Shown here: piece by piece, positions 56,723-64,000 of the stretch
Position numbering within the stretch: position 1 is the first letter of the stretch
Layout of the letters: the number at the start of each line of letters is the position of its first letter
Notes under the pieces: model-generated
Seen by the model: only the letters and a program-made list of their open reading frames with translations
The model's database searches: none
What the model was told of the DNA's origin: nothing
Position numbers and translations under genes: made by a program
NCBI GenBank assembly: GCA_963774345.1
Contig: CAVZFB010000026.1
Location: 1 to 64,000, forward strand
DNA: 64,000 bases
Direction: 5' to 3'
Origin: AP-15 sp963774345
GTDB taxonomy: Bacteria > Pseudomonadota > Alphaproteobacteria > ATCC43930 > CGMCC-115725

Positions 56723-56945
56723 TTGAACCTGAAGGTTAATCAGTTGGCAGCGCCGGATGCTGGATGCTGGCTCAATGCCTTCTTTGCGTCGTGCGAGCAG
56801 CAGGGCAATCCGGCCCTGCGCGGCCAGCCCATCATCGTCGTGCAGACGCTGACGGGCTCGGCCTGCACGATCGCCGCCGGCTACGAAGCCAAACGCCTCG
56901 GCATCACCACCGGCACGCTCTCGTGCACGAAGCGTGCGGATTCCA
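56723..56945 (+). pseudogene. Y-family DNA polymerase (DinB-like) N-terminal fragment
   Basis: The frame includes NAFFASCEQQGNPALRGQPI, ACTIAAGYEAKRLGITTGT and the start of the palm domain as in Y-family polymerases. The metal Asp before NAFFAS is replaced (CWLNAFF rather than DMNAFF). It ends at about 56945 in IS21 terminal repeats. Only about 75 residues remain of some 400. Confidence 0.7.
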
Positions 56946-57035
56946 GCGATGTCGCTCGGTCATTCCGAGATCATGTCGCTCGGTCATTCCGAGATCATGT
57001 CGCCCGGTGTTCCGAGATGATGTCGCCCGCTTGAG
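56946..57035. repeat. IS21-type terminal repeats
   Basis: Three closely related units occur: GTCGCTCGGTCATTCCGAGA twice with a 24-base period, then a variant with GTGTTCCGAGATGATGTCGC. Multiple terminal repeats of this form mark the ends of IS21-like elements. The transposase genes are gone; up to about 57130 there may be further eroded IS sequence. Confidence 0.65.
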
Positions 57036-57214
57036 GCGTCCTGCTGGCGGGCTCTTTTTGGCTGGAAGCGAGCTGCTGGTCAATCCTTTGCGATTGATCT
57101 TGGTCGGGTGCGGCGCAGGCTGTCGCCGGCGAGGTCGATGCGATGGGCGTTCCTGATCCTCGCGCACAGATCCTCGCGCCCGAACCGCTCATTTTGTGCT
57201 AATATTTGCGAACC

Positions 57215-57820
57215 ATGTCGCTGCGAAACCCGAGATATGAACGGTTTGCCCAGGGTCTAGCTGAAGGCAAGCCGGCTTATCAGGCTTACATTGACGCGGG
57301 ATTTGCTGAGGCGGGCGCTGCTCAGAGCGCGTCCCGACTGCTCAAAAATCAGCGTGCCGGTATCCGTGAGCGCGTCGCCGAAATCTTACAGGAACGCAAG
57401 CAGATCGATGCCGCGGGGACCAAGCTCGCCATTGAGCGCACCGCCATCGACAAAGAATGGGTGATCGAACGGCTGCGCGAGAACGTTGAACGTGCCATGC
57501 AGGCGCAGCCTGTCCTCGACCGAGCCGGAAACCCGACCGGCTCCTACGTCTATAACGGCGCCGCCGCGAACCGCGCCCTGGAGCTGCTCGGCAAAGAGTT
57601 GGGGATGTTCATCGAGAAGCGCGAAACGAAGGTCGTTGACGAGTTCGACAACATGACCGACGAGCAGGTCGAGGCGTGGCTCGACGAGCGGGCGGAGGCC
57701 CGGGTTGAGAGGCGGCAACGCACACATACATTGCGCCGGCCGCGCACTGGTCGCGATCGGGCTCCCGGCGGCATCGGGACGCTGCGACCGACGACGACGG
57801 CGCGGGGTAAGCCTCACTAA
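57215..57820 (+). CDS. Terminase small subunit (island B)
   Basis: The protein of about 201 residues starts at MSLRNPRYERFAQGLAEGKP with the same N-terminal helix-turn-helix and the same upstream leader as the island A copy. Residues 1-75 and the end (DEQVEAWLDERAEARVERRQ to GKPH) are near-identical to it. The middle (WVIERLRENVERAMQAQPVL and NGAAANRALELLGKELGMFI) is different and is of a common TerS type. This points to recombination between two terminase alleles. No TerL is present. Confidence 0.85.
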   Translation: MSLRNPRYERFAQGLAEGKPAYQAYIDAGFAEAGAAQSASRLLKNQRAGIRERVAEILQERKQIDAAGTKLAIERTAIDKEWVIERLRENVERAMQAQPVLDRAGNPTGSYVYNGAAANRALELLGKELGMFIEKRETKVVDEFDNMTDEQVEAWLDERAEARVERRQRTHTLRRPRTGRDRAPGGIGTLRPTTTARGKPH

Positions 57821-57914
57821 TATCCCGATGGTCGGGAAGGGCGCAGACGGGCAGCGACCGAAACAAGGCGACGATAGAGGAATTTGTGACGCGTCACTCG
57901 GGCACGGTTGCGCG

Positions 57915-58151
57915 TCACCGCAGATGATCATCAAAGAACCCGTGCAGCGCCTTCCGAACAGCGGCGAGATCACCGCGGCTATCACCAGCGAGCCTCCCAC
58001 GCCGGATCAGCACGTCGATTTCGGTCTCGCGCAACTCAATCGTGACGCATCTCAGCCCCGTTCTTCGGCGGTTCCGGTGCCGGGCCATGCGCAGTGCGCC
58101 AGGCGAGGGGGCGGTACCATCGGTCGAGCGACTGCTTACAGGGTCGCTCAT
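57915..58151 (-). CDS. Small island protein
   Basis: The 78-residue product includes RMARHRNRRRTGLRCVTIEL and RETEIDVLIRRGRLAGDSRG then DLAAVRKALHGFFDDHLR. This pattern is known from small proteins of rhizobial islands and looks like a ribbon-helix-helix or short helical regulator. The start at 58151 was chosen because upstream sequence loses its natural composition. Confidence 0.6.
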   Translation of the reverse strand: MSDPVSSRSTDGTAPSPGALRMARHRNRRRTGLRCVTIELRETEIDVLIRRGRLAGDSRGDLAAVRKALHGFFDDHLR

Positions 58152-58465
58152 CGTGCCAACTCCCACGCCAGCACGCGGCCGAGCTCCCTCGGCCTGCGCC
58201 AGAGGTCTGCCGTGTACCGGCGTGGGACTCGATCGTCGCCGTGTTCTCGACGGCGCTCGCCGCGGCGATCGAGGCGTATTGCCCGAATGGTGGGAAAAGG
58301 AATTCATGCACCTGGAAGTGGGACCAATGCCCGAAGGTCCTGATGCGCTGGTTGCCGACTACTTTAAAGCGGCCGATGACGAGTGCCATTCGATCGAGAA
58401 GCTGACCGTTCAGCCGTAGCTGTCCCACATTTCCCGGCATTTGAGGGCGCTTCGGCGATGTGCCG
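58152..58465. other. Stretch with no clear gene
   Basis: A minus-strand frame (to 58440) and a plus-strand frame (to 58419, ending SIEKLTVQP) overlap. Neither is convincing on its own, and one indel-damaged gene may lie here. Confidence 0.35.
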
Positions 58466-58717
58466 TTCCCAACCTATTCCCAACCCTATGCCCAACCTTA
58501 TTCCCATCCTAACCTATTGATGTTCTCTATATATTACCTATTCCTAACCTATTCCGCGCATATAAGGAGAGGAGGAACGTACCAGGAACACATTATTAAC
58601 GGCGCTTTCTATACATGTGCGCGAAAGGTCGGGAACCGACCTAATTTCAAGAACTTCAATGGCTTAGGATGGGAATAGTTCCCAACCCCGTTGGGAATTT
58701 GCCCAGGAGGTTGGGAA
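58466..58717. repeat. Iteron-like repeats, candidate replication origin of island B
   Basis: Four direct repeats with a period of 11-12 bases start at 58466: TTCCCAACCTA, TTCCCAACCCTA, TGCCCAACCTTA and TTCCCATCCTAA. A fifth, TTCCTAACC, is at 58541. Between them is an AT-rich stretch (TCTATATATTACCTATT). At 58679-58697 the same core forms a perfect palindrome (TTCCCAAC, 3-base spacer, GTTGGGAA), and GGTTGGGAA recurs at 58709. Repeats plus an AT-rich block next to primase and VapE genes fit an origin. Confidence 0.65.
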
Positions 58718-58758
58718 TTTTCAGGCCCGAGCGCGACCGCCGCTGTCTGCTAAGCTAT

Positions 58759-60036
58759 TCAAGCATCAGGGGGTTTGTCAAGCGGCCTATAGCGCCAAGG
58801 CTGTGATCCGTCCTTAAGGCGCCGGGTCCGATAGCGCTCCCATCCCGCGCGTTTAATGCAGCCGACGGCGTCCATCTGGGCCTTGCGGTCAATCATTTTG
58901 GCGGTTTCGATGCCAACCTCGCGCATGACCTCTTGGAGTGTCACCCAGCGCGACCACGCCCCCGCCTTGGCCTCTGGGTCATCCAGGCGCTCCCTGATGC
59001 TTTTCAGATAGACGTTGACCTCTTGCTGCCAGACGTATTCAGGCTCACGAGCCTCTTGCTCCCGCTCCGCGACCTTGGCAACATCAGGATCGTCGATGTA
59101 CCAAGCCTCGCCGGCGAAGAACCGATCGCGAGCCTCGGCCCAAAGCTGGTCACGGGCCGCCTTGATCTCCTCAGCCCAGATCCTCGTGCCGCACGTGAGG
59201 GGCCACCAGCGCCTCCCACCCGTGTCGTCACGGTTCCACGTGGCGGAATTCGAGGTTGCCGCGAACACGCACTGCCGCGGGTATTCCTGCACCCGCCGCC
59301 CATAGGACACCCTAAACCGATCGCGCTGACGGGACATGAACGCTTTGACGTGCGCCACGTCCGCAGCGCGTGTCACCGCATCGAGCTCGGATAATTCCAC
59401 TATCCACACGCCGATGGTCTGCTCGCTGGCGTCCTTGGTGCCGAAAGCGGCGATCTCGTCGGTGAACCATGGGAACGACAGGTTGCGCAGGACCGTGGAC
59501 TTGCCGATGCCCTGCGGCCCCTCGAGGACAAGCGCGCAGTCGGCCTTGCAGCCCGGGGTATAGATCCTGGCCACGGCGCTGATCATCCACTTGGCACTGA
59601 CCGCGCGCACGTATTCTGAGTCCACCACCCCGAGATAATCGATCGCCCATCTGTCTAGGCGCGGCTCGCCATCCCACGAGAGGCTCTCGAGGTAGATCAA
59701 CACCGGATGGAAGCTGTTCTCGTAGGCGATGGCCTGCGCGGCCTCGGCGGCGACGCCCGAGGTGATGTTGATCCCCTCGACCTGCAACCACTCGGTTAGA
59801 AACGAATCATCATTATCCCGCCATTCACGAGCTTCGGTAATCGACGGGTCCCACGGCAACGGTTTAACTGCCATTGCTTGTGAACGCAATTTATCGTAGC
59901 CGATGGCCCCCGCAAACCCAGGCGCTAACCGCAACGCCATCATTGCGTTCGCCAAGTTGGCGCGGCAATTCCCCTCCTCATTCTTCAGGAGAGCTTTTTT
60001 CCATTCTGCGAGCGGATCGCCGCGGCGGCCCGGCAT
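58759..60036 (-). CDS. VapE-type helicase
   Basis: The 425-residue protein belongs to the virulence-associated E family, superfamily 3-like replicative helicases of phages and satellites. Walker A is LEGPQGIGKSTVLRNL and Walker B lies in WIVELSELDAVTR. RQCVFAATSNSATWNRDDTG and GGRRWWPLTCG are the sensor and arginine-finger region. The start at 60036 is 3 bases after the prim-pol stop, so the two are one operon. It would unwind the island origin. Confidence 0.88.
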   Translation of the reverse strand: MPGRRGDPLAEWKKALLKNEEGNCRANLANAMMALRLAPGFAGAIGYDKLRSQAMAVKPLPWDPSITEAREWRDNDDSFLTEWLQVEGINITSGVAAEAAQAIAYENSFHPVLIYLESLSWDGEPRLDRWAIDYLGVVDSEYVRAVSAKWMISAVARIYTPGCKADCALVLEGPQGIGKSTVLRNLSFPWFTDEIAAFGTKDASEQTIGVWIVELSELDAVTRAADVAHVKAFMSRQRDRFRVSYGRRVQEYPRQCVFAATSNSATWNRDDTGGRRWWPLTCGTRIWAEEIKAARDQLWAEARDRFFAGEAWYIDDPDVAKVAEREQEAREPEYVWQQEVNVYLKSIRERLDDPEAKAGAWSRWVTLQEVMREVGIETAKMIDRKAQMDAVGCIKRAGWERYRTRRLKDGSQPWRYRPLDKPPDA

Positions 60037-60039
60037 ACG

Positions 60040-60804
60040 TCAGGCGCCTCTCCGCCCATCGCGCGCCCCGCGGGCAGTGCCCGAGCGCATGGTGCGCGTT
60101 GCTTCTATGGCATCGAGGCCAGCGGCCATTGCGGCCTGCACAAGTGCGCCTTCGGCATTCGGAATGCCAGCCTCGCCCGCCCTGCAAGCGGCCCAGAACG
60201 TGGCATGGTTTCGTGTGCCTGGCGTGAGACGGGTCATGAAGCGCTCGAGCACGCTGATATCGCCCGTCTCTGCTGAGCGTTGGTACTGTGCGGCGGATCT
60301 CGTGTGGCGCTTCTTGATGGCGCGGGCAAGCGCCTGGATCAGCCAGCGCGGAAACGGCGCTGGCGGCCCCGGCGAGCGTATCGGCAGGCCGTCACCCGGC
60401 CACCACACGACATAGCCGCCATCCGCGCGCCCGTCGACACCGGGGACCGGCCGACCAGCCCGACAGCGTAGACCGTCGGCGTGCCGAAACAGCACGCACA
60501 GGCCGCCGGAGCGGGGCTGGTGGATGCGGGTCGCGGGCGCGCGATGCTGACGCCGCCACCACTCCGCGGCCTCGGGATGCCGCGGCGCATCGATATCGAG
60601 CGCGTCGCGCCCGGAAGATTCGCCGGTAGGTACGCCAACGAGCGGACCGGGGTAGAGGCGCCACAGTTCTCGGAGCGCTGCGGGCTCGGCGACCGCATCG
60701 CGGAAGCCATGCGGGCACGCGGGCGCCTTGTCGGGTCGGCATGGGAAGGCAGGCAGGCCGAGCGCTAGTGCGGCGCTGAGTGCGCGAGTGGTGGCGGTCA
60801 CCAC
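60040..60804 (-). CDS. Bifunctional primase/polymerase (prim-pol) domain protein
   Basis: The 254-residue protein starts with LPAFPCRPDKAPACPHGF and continues with VGVPTGESSGRDALDIDAPR, which has the catalytic Asp pair of prim-pol (here DALDID), then HQPRSGGLCVLFRH. The C-terminal helical part joins with the helicase. Start GTG or ATG at 60804 overlaps the preceding gene by 7 bases. With VapE it forms a two-protein primase-helicase, as in many satellites. Confidence 0.85.
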   Translation of the reverse strand: MVTATTRALSAALALGLPAFPCRPDKAPACPHGFRDAVAEPAALRELWRLYPGPLVGVPTGESSGRDALDIDAPRHPEAAEWWRRQHRAPATRIHQPRSGGLCVLFRHADGLRCRAGRPVPGVDGRADGGYVVWWPGDGLPIRSPGPPAPFPRWLIQALARAIKKRHTRSAAQYQRSAETGDISVLERFMTRLTPGTRNHATFWAACRAGEAGIPNAEGALVQAAMAAGLDAIEATRTMRSGTARGARDGRRGA

Positions 60805-60986
60805 CGCGGTCCTAGCTCGCTGGTAGACCGCCGCGCACAGCGCTCTAGGTAATCCCGCAGGTCTCGGCCTTTGTACCGGATCGAACTGCCGAGCCCCAAA
60901 AAACGCGGGCCGACCCCGGCGGTCCTGAAGCGCTCAAGGTTGATGGCCGCGGTCATGACGTATCGATCGCCAATGCCGGTGGTCAC
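60798..60986 (-). CDS. Small winged-helix protein
   Basis: GTG 60984-60986 overlaps the stop of the preceding gene. The 62-residue product has GVGPRFLGLGSSIRYKGRDL then RDYLERCARR, the second half of an excisionase/MerR-like winged helix, with INLERFRTAG before it. Such proteins act as excisionases or regulators. Its N-terminal half is shorter than usual. Confidence 0.65.
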   Translation of the reverse strand: MTTGIGDRYVMTAAINLERFRTAGVGPRFLGLGSSIRYKGRDLRDYLERCARRSTSELGPRW

Positions 60987-61171
60987 GAGCGCTTCTCCGA
61001 CGCCTCGCTCGTGCTGCGACGCGTGAGCCGGCAATCAGAGTTGCCGACATCAGAGATCGACGCGCGTCGGCAGGCGAGCCACGCCTTAGCGATCTTGTCC
61101 GAAGTCGAGATCCGGGCCTGCGCCGGCCGGTCGTCGGGCGTAAGCGGGGCGAACATCGCGTCATCGGCCAT
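60983..61171 (-). CDS. Small protein similar to the N-terminus of the island A primase
   Basis: The 62-residue product starts MADDAMFAPLTPDDRP, like the first 17 residues of the island A primase, then continues with unrelated sequence (STSDKIAKAWLACRRASISD). It overlaps the preceding gene by 11 bases, the same overlap as in island A. This shows that the two islands derive from one arrangement in which the primase body was later lost or replaced. Confidence 0.55.
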   Translation of the reverse strand: MADDAMFAPLTPDDRPAQARISTSDKIAKAWLACRRASISDVGNSDCRLTRRSTSEASEKRS

Positions 61172-61808
61172 GGCGGGCCTCGATGCCGAGCATCTCCGCC
61201 AACCGCTCGGCCGCCTCCAACTGCCCGATGTTGCTCAAATACGCGGCAAGGCTCACCACGTCGCCGCCGCGCGCACCGGCAATCGCGAAATCGGCCCATC
61301 GGTCGGTGCGCAGGTTGACGCGGAATGACCCTAAGTGTTGGTCGGAACGCCTTGGATTGAGGACGACGTACTCCGCGCCCTCGGTGCGACCACCGGGCAG
61401 CCAGCGTTGGAGCAGCGACGGTAACGCGCACAGCGCAGCGGCGTTGACATACTCGAAACTGACGGGGTTTCGGCGGCCCGATCGGGTTCGCATAGGCCGC
61501 GGTCTCATACCGGCCTCGCTTTCCGGCATTTGACGTTGGCTGACGTGAGCCTTGGGACCTCTGAATTCTCCCGCCGCGATCATGGCTCCAATCGGGTCAG
61601 CGGTCGATTGAGCGATGCGGCCCACGAGCCACTCGTCAAGGTCACGTTGCCGATATCGGATTTGATTGCCTACTCGACAGAACTTCGGCCCGAGACCTTG
61701 CTGGCGCCACCGCTGGAACGTTCTGGGCGATATCGGCTTAGCTTCCCCACCTAGGTACCTACCGGCCCCTTTTTCGTCGAAAATTGTATCTGCCACCGGC
61801 GCCACCAT
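61161..61808 (-). CDS. Winged helix fused to primase-associated domain
   Basis: The 215-residue protein has an N-terminal excisionase-like winged helix (ISPRTFQRWRQQGLGPKFCR then VGNQIRYRQRDLDEWLVGRI). The C-terminal half, LLQRWLPGGRTEGAEYVVLN to LAEMLGIEARHGR, is closely similar to the protein at 34134-34580 of island A. In island A the winged helix (AlpA) and this domain are separate genes. The fusion suggests that both act together, perhaps in origin recognition. The start is ATG 61808. Confidence 0.7.
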   Translation of the reverse strand: MVAPVADTIFDEKGAGRYLGGEAKPISPRTFQRWRQQGLGPKFCRVGNQIRYRQRDLDEWLVGRIAQSTADPIGAMIAAGEFRGPKAHVSQRQMPESEAGMRPRPMRTRSGRRNPVSFEYVNAAALCALPSLLQRWLPGGRTEGAEYVVLNPRRSDQHLGSFRVNLRTDRWADFAIAGARGGDVVSLAAYLSNIGQLEAAERLAEMLGIEARHGR

Positions 61809-61931
61809 CGCGCGCCCGCGCGGAGCGGGCGGTCGTTGGCGGCCATACTACATCCCATAAATGTTTAATAGCAATCCTATTTAACAGCGCGACCATGCAT
61901 TTTGAGCGTCGGTCGCGCCGCCAAACGCGAC
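61809..61931. other. Short spacer before the integrase gene end
   Basis: Contains an AT-rich patch near 61858-61885 and no gene. Confidence 0.3.
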
Positions 61932-63245
61932 TTATTTCCTTTCTTGGCTTCTGAGCTGAGCTGCCGGGGCCTGCTTGAGTGCCGCCGCGATGCTCGCGGC
62001 GATGCCGTCCGCCTCCGCCCGCAGCGGATCGGTTTGCAGGTGAGCGTAACGGCTGGTGGTGAGGGGGCTCGAATGTCCAAGAAGCCCTTGCAACAGAGCC
62101 AAGCTCACGCCTCGGTTTACCCCGACACTCGCGAAGCCGTGCCGAAGATCGTGCAGGCGAAGAGCATCGAGGTGAGCCGCCGTGCGAACCCGCTCCCAGA
62201 CCTTTTGCAAGCCAACGAGCGGTTGCCCGGCGACCCGGCCGGGAAACACAAAGGGGTTTCCCGCCATCCGCGGCAGTGTGCGCACCAGATCGAGCGCGGC
62301 CAATCCGATCGGGATGTCCCGAGCGCCGACCTTGCTGTCGGGCAGGCAAAGGACGCCACGGACGAAATCGACATGCTCCCATTTCAAACCAAGCGCTTCG
62401 CCCTTGCGGCAACCCGACAGGCAGAGAAATCGGATGGCAGCAAGCCCGAAGGGGTCGGCGCCGTTCGCCTCCATTTCAGCGAGCGTGTCGCCGAGTTGAG
62501 CGAATTCGTCCACTGTGGGATAGCGGCGCCGCTTCGTCCGCCGCAGCTCGATCCCGAGCGCTGGGTTGTCAACGCGAAGCCCGCGTCGGACAGCGAAAGT
62601 CAGGATGCTGGACAGCAACGCCACGCATTCGATCGCCGCTCCGGCCCCACCAGTGACAATCGAACGGCCCCGCGGGCCGGTGCGCTCGTCACGCTTCGTC
62701 CGTCCATTGGCCACATCGAGCATCAGGCGCTCGATAGTCGCCCGCGTCACGTGCCGCAGCCTAAGATGGCCGACGAGCGGCCGCAGGTGCCGGTCAAGCC
62801 GGCTCCGGTCACGAAGCAACGTCGACGGCTTCTTGCGCGCGCACCCCTCGGTTAGGTACTCATCGAACAACGCGTTCATCGTCGGGTCGAGCTTCGCTTC
62901 GTCGCGGGCGCGCGCCGGGTCCGTGCCCGCCGCGATGAGGCCAAGCAGACGCGCAGCCTCTCGGCGCGCCGAGTCGACCGTCCAGCCCTTCCCATGCGTG
63001 CCGATCGTCAGGAAACGTTGCCGGCCATCGATCCTCGTCTTAAGCACGTAGACCGCCTCACGTCGTTGCCGGCGGACGCCGAAACCCCGCACATCGCTAT
63101 CCCAGAACGTCTCCCCGGGTGCGAGCGATTTGACCAAGGGAATGGTGATTCGAGCGGATTGGGCGCCGCGACCTGGCCTGTTCGATGATCCGACTTCTCT
63201 GAGGGGACCGCCATTGTGCCTTGCTAGCCATACCCGTTCCACCAT
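61932..63245 (-). CDS. Tyrosine integrase (island B)
   Basis: The 437-residue protein has a DUF4102-like N-terminal arm-binding domain (GFGVRRQRREAVYVLKTRID then GRQRFLTIGTHGKGW), a core-binding domain and a catalytic domain. Catalytic residues are visible: Arg in LSGCRKGEALGL, His-x-x-Arg in LRLHDLRHGFAS, His in GLLGHSSPLTTSRYAHL with the Tyr following. It appears intact and full length. It lies 155 bases from a tRNA-Ala fragment, as is normal for tRNA-targeting islands. Confidence 0.9.
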   Translation of the reverse strand: MVERVWLARHNGGPLREVGSSNRPGRGAQSARITIPLVKSLAPGETFWDSDVRGFGVRRQRREAVYVLKTRIDGRQRFLTIGTHGKGWTVDSARREAARLLGLIAAGTDPARARDEAKLDPTMNALFDEYLTEGCARKKPSTLLRDRSRLDRHLRPLVGHLRLRHVTRATIERLMLDVANGRTKRDERTGPRGRSIVTGGAGAAIECVALLSSILTFAVRRGLRVDNPALGIELRRTKRRRYPTVDEFAQLGDTLAEMEANGADPFGLAAIRFLCLSGCRKGEALGLKWEHVDFVRGVLCLPDSKVGARDIPIGLAALDLVRTLPRMAGNPFVFPGRVAGQPLVGLQKVWERVRTAAHLDALRLHDLRHGFASVGVNRGVSLALLQGLLGHSSPLTTSRYAHLQTDPLRAEADGIAASIAAALKQAPAAQLRSQERK

Positions 63246-63257
63246 CGTATTCTCCTT

Positions 63258-63294
63258 CTAATTGGTAGCTAGGGAATAGCTAGCTACCAATTAG
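63258..63294. promoter_or_regulatory. Perfect inverted repeat upstream of the integrase
   Basis: Two 15-base arms (CTAATTGGTAGCTAG and CTAGCTACCAATTAG) are separated by 7 bases. The repeat lies 12 bases upstream of the integrase start. It is AT-rich compared with the surroundings. It could be an operator for an island regulator or a hairpin in the leader. Confidence 0.7.
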
Positions 63295-63400
63295 CAACCA
63301 CCGTCGATCGCAGTGATGTCGGATGCTGGCGATGAATGTCAACAATTTCCGTCACATTAGCGGCGCTTGGCGCCTAATGGCGGTGGGTGGGCAACTAATC

Positions 63401-63452
63401 CTTCGCTTTCGCAATGCGAAGGTCAGGGGTTCGATCCCCCTCGGCTCCACCA
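63401..63452 (+). other. tRNA-Ala 3' half, likely island attachment site
   Basis: The sequence folds as the anticodon arm, T arm and acceptor 3' strand of a tRNA. It has a TTCGCAA loop (anticodon CGC), a T arm AGGGG-TTCGATC-CCCCT and acceptor CGGCTCC-A-CCA. The U at position 70 (to pair with G3) is the alanine identity element. The anticodon stem has one T-T mismatch. No 5' half (GGGGCCG type) is found upstream, so this is a partial tRNA, as left at one end of an integrated island. Confidence 0.6.
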
Positions 63453-63880
63453 GTCGACTAGCGCATAACTTCGTGTCAATGCACCAGTTCCGATCTGGCG
63501 CTTTGGCGCGCGTGTCGTACAAGGTTCCAAATAGGTTTCAGCGTGGGGAGGATTCGGGGAGCTCCGATAAGCGATCGACGAGAGCCGGTCGTCGAGATTT
63601 TAGGCGATATTAAGCCTGCGCGTCCCTCCGCGACAGCCTGACGCCGTCAGGTGGCACGCGGATGCCGTCGGACATCCACCCATCAGCCCACCTGAGTAGG
63701 TCAGAATCGGCGCTTTTGGCGAGTGACGGCTTCGGGGGCATCAAGACCAGTTCCCGTCGCCAAGCCAAGCGCCCGCTATCGGTTCAGTTTAGTGTGTTTG
63801 GCGGGTGGTCATCGGCACGTCGGCTTCGACGAAGCAGGGCATACCGATTAAACCGTAGTAGGAGCGGGCGGGAATGACGG
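63453..63880. other. Gene-free stretch beyond the attachment site
   Basis: No supported gene. This should be chromosome outside the island. Confidence 0.4.
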
Positions 63881-64000
63881 CTAGGATCGCAATCCGTGGC
63901 GCGATGCAGATGCCAGATAGACGACAAAGGGAAGGAGCACCGCCGCATAAGGTGGGAAAAAGGCCATCGCCCACCCGAAATCCGAGCCGTGCCGGCGGCC
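63881..64000 (-). CDS. Membrane protein C-terminus (runs off the window)
   Basis: The last 39 codons of a frame entering from the right encode FGWAMAFFPPYAAVLLPFVV then YLASASRHGLRS and stop. This is a hydrophobic helix with natural composition. The family cannot be told from this fragment. Confidence 0.4.
   Translation of the reverse strand, partial: GRRHGSDFGWAMAFFPPYAAVLLPFVVYLASASRHGLRS

Noticed and set aside
56946..57035. Three tandem 24-base units suggesting a CRISPR array
   Set aside because: There are no spacers between units, no cas genes, and the sequence fits IS21 terminal repeats.
63340..63452. Complete tRNA gene
   Set aside because: The 5' acceptor strand and D arm are missing, and the anticodon stem has a mismatch.
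63323..63613. 96-codon frame across the tRNA fragment
   Set aside because: It reads through tRNA structure and has no natural composition or ribosome site.

Overview
The window is GC-rich (visibly over 60 percent G+C) and reads as an alphaproteobacterium, most likely of the Hyphomicrobiales and close to Bradyrhizobium-like genera. This rests on gene content and style: PEP-CTERM proteins, an ABC_sub_bind-type periplasmic protein followed by a dispersed repeat, class III cyclases, IS21/IS4/IS110 remnants and rhizobial-type genomic-island proteins. The genus is an inference; no rRNA gene is present.

Region 1-31 kb is ordinary but eroded chromosome. It holds single enzymes (dienelactone hydrolase, GNAT, VOC proteins, isocitrate lyase/PEP mutase-like protein, sterol desaturase-type hydroxylase, NhaP-type antiporter), envelope proteins (DUF502, DoxX, MlaC-like, small secreted proteins), two TetR regulators (one with a perfect palindromic operator and a VOC gene in the same operon), a membrane adenylate cyclase and two PEP-CTERM proteins. 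Mixed in are a degraded IS21, a complete-looking IS4, and relics, including an ATPase/HNH pair resembling the Septu antiphage system (7.6-8.5 kb).

Region 31.7-38.9 kb (island A) holds integrase relics, an AlpA-like regulator, a TOPRIM/DUF3631 primase-helicase with a small partner, a zinc-finger protein and a terminase small subunit. A 702-bp tandem duplication has copied the 3' half of the terminase gene. Region 56.4-63.45 kb (island B) is related but differently built: terminase small subunit, an iteron-like repeat block, VapE helicase, prim-pol primase, two winged-helix proteins and an intact tyrosine integrase lying next to the 3' half of a tRNA-Ala. Neither island shows capsid, tail or large-terminase genes, so both look like phage-satellite (PICI/P4-like) elements.

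Between the islands, 39.3-55.9 kb carries an aryl-polyene-like type II fatty-acid/polyketide cluster: polysaccharide deacetylase, PlsC acyltransferase, UbiE-type methyltransferase, ACP, AMP-ligase fused to a dehydratase, LpxL-type acyltransferase, LolA-like protein, MMPL exporter, ketosynthase, chain-length-factor-like ketosynthase, dehydratase, ketoreductase, glycosyltransferase, flavin-dependent halogenase-like oxidoreductase and a second methyltransferase. Many start codons overlap the preceding stop (GTGA), which suggests one long operon. The plus-strand genes from 43.9 to 50.9 kb, and the acyltransferase and methyltransferase before them, each carry one or more single-base frameshifts, while those from 50.9 to 55.9 kb are intact. 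Either the cluster is decaying or the sequence has uncorrected indels; genes elsewhere in the window show the same kind of indel.
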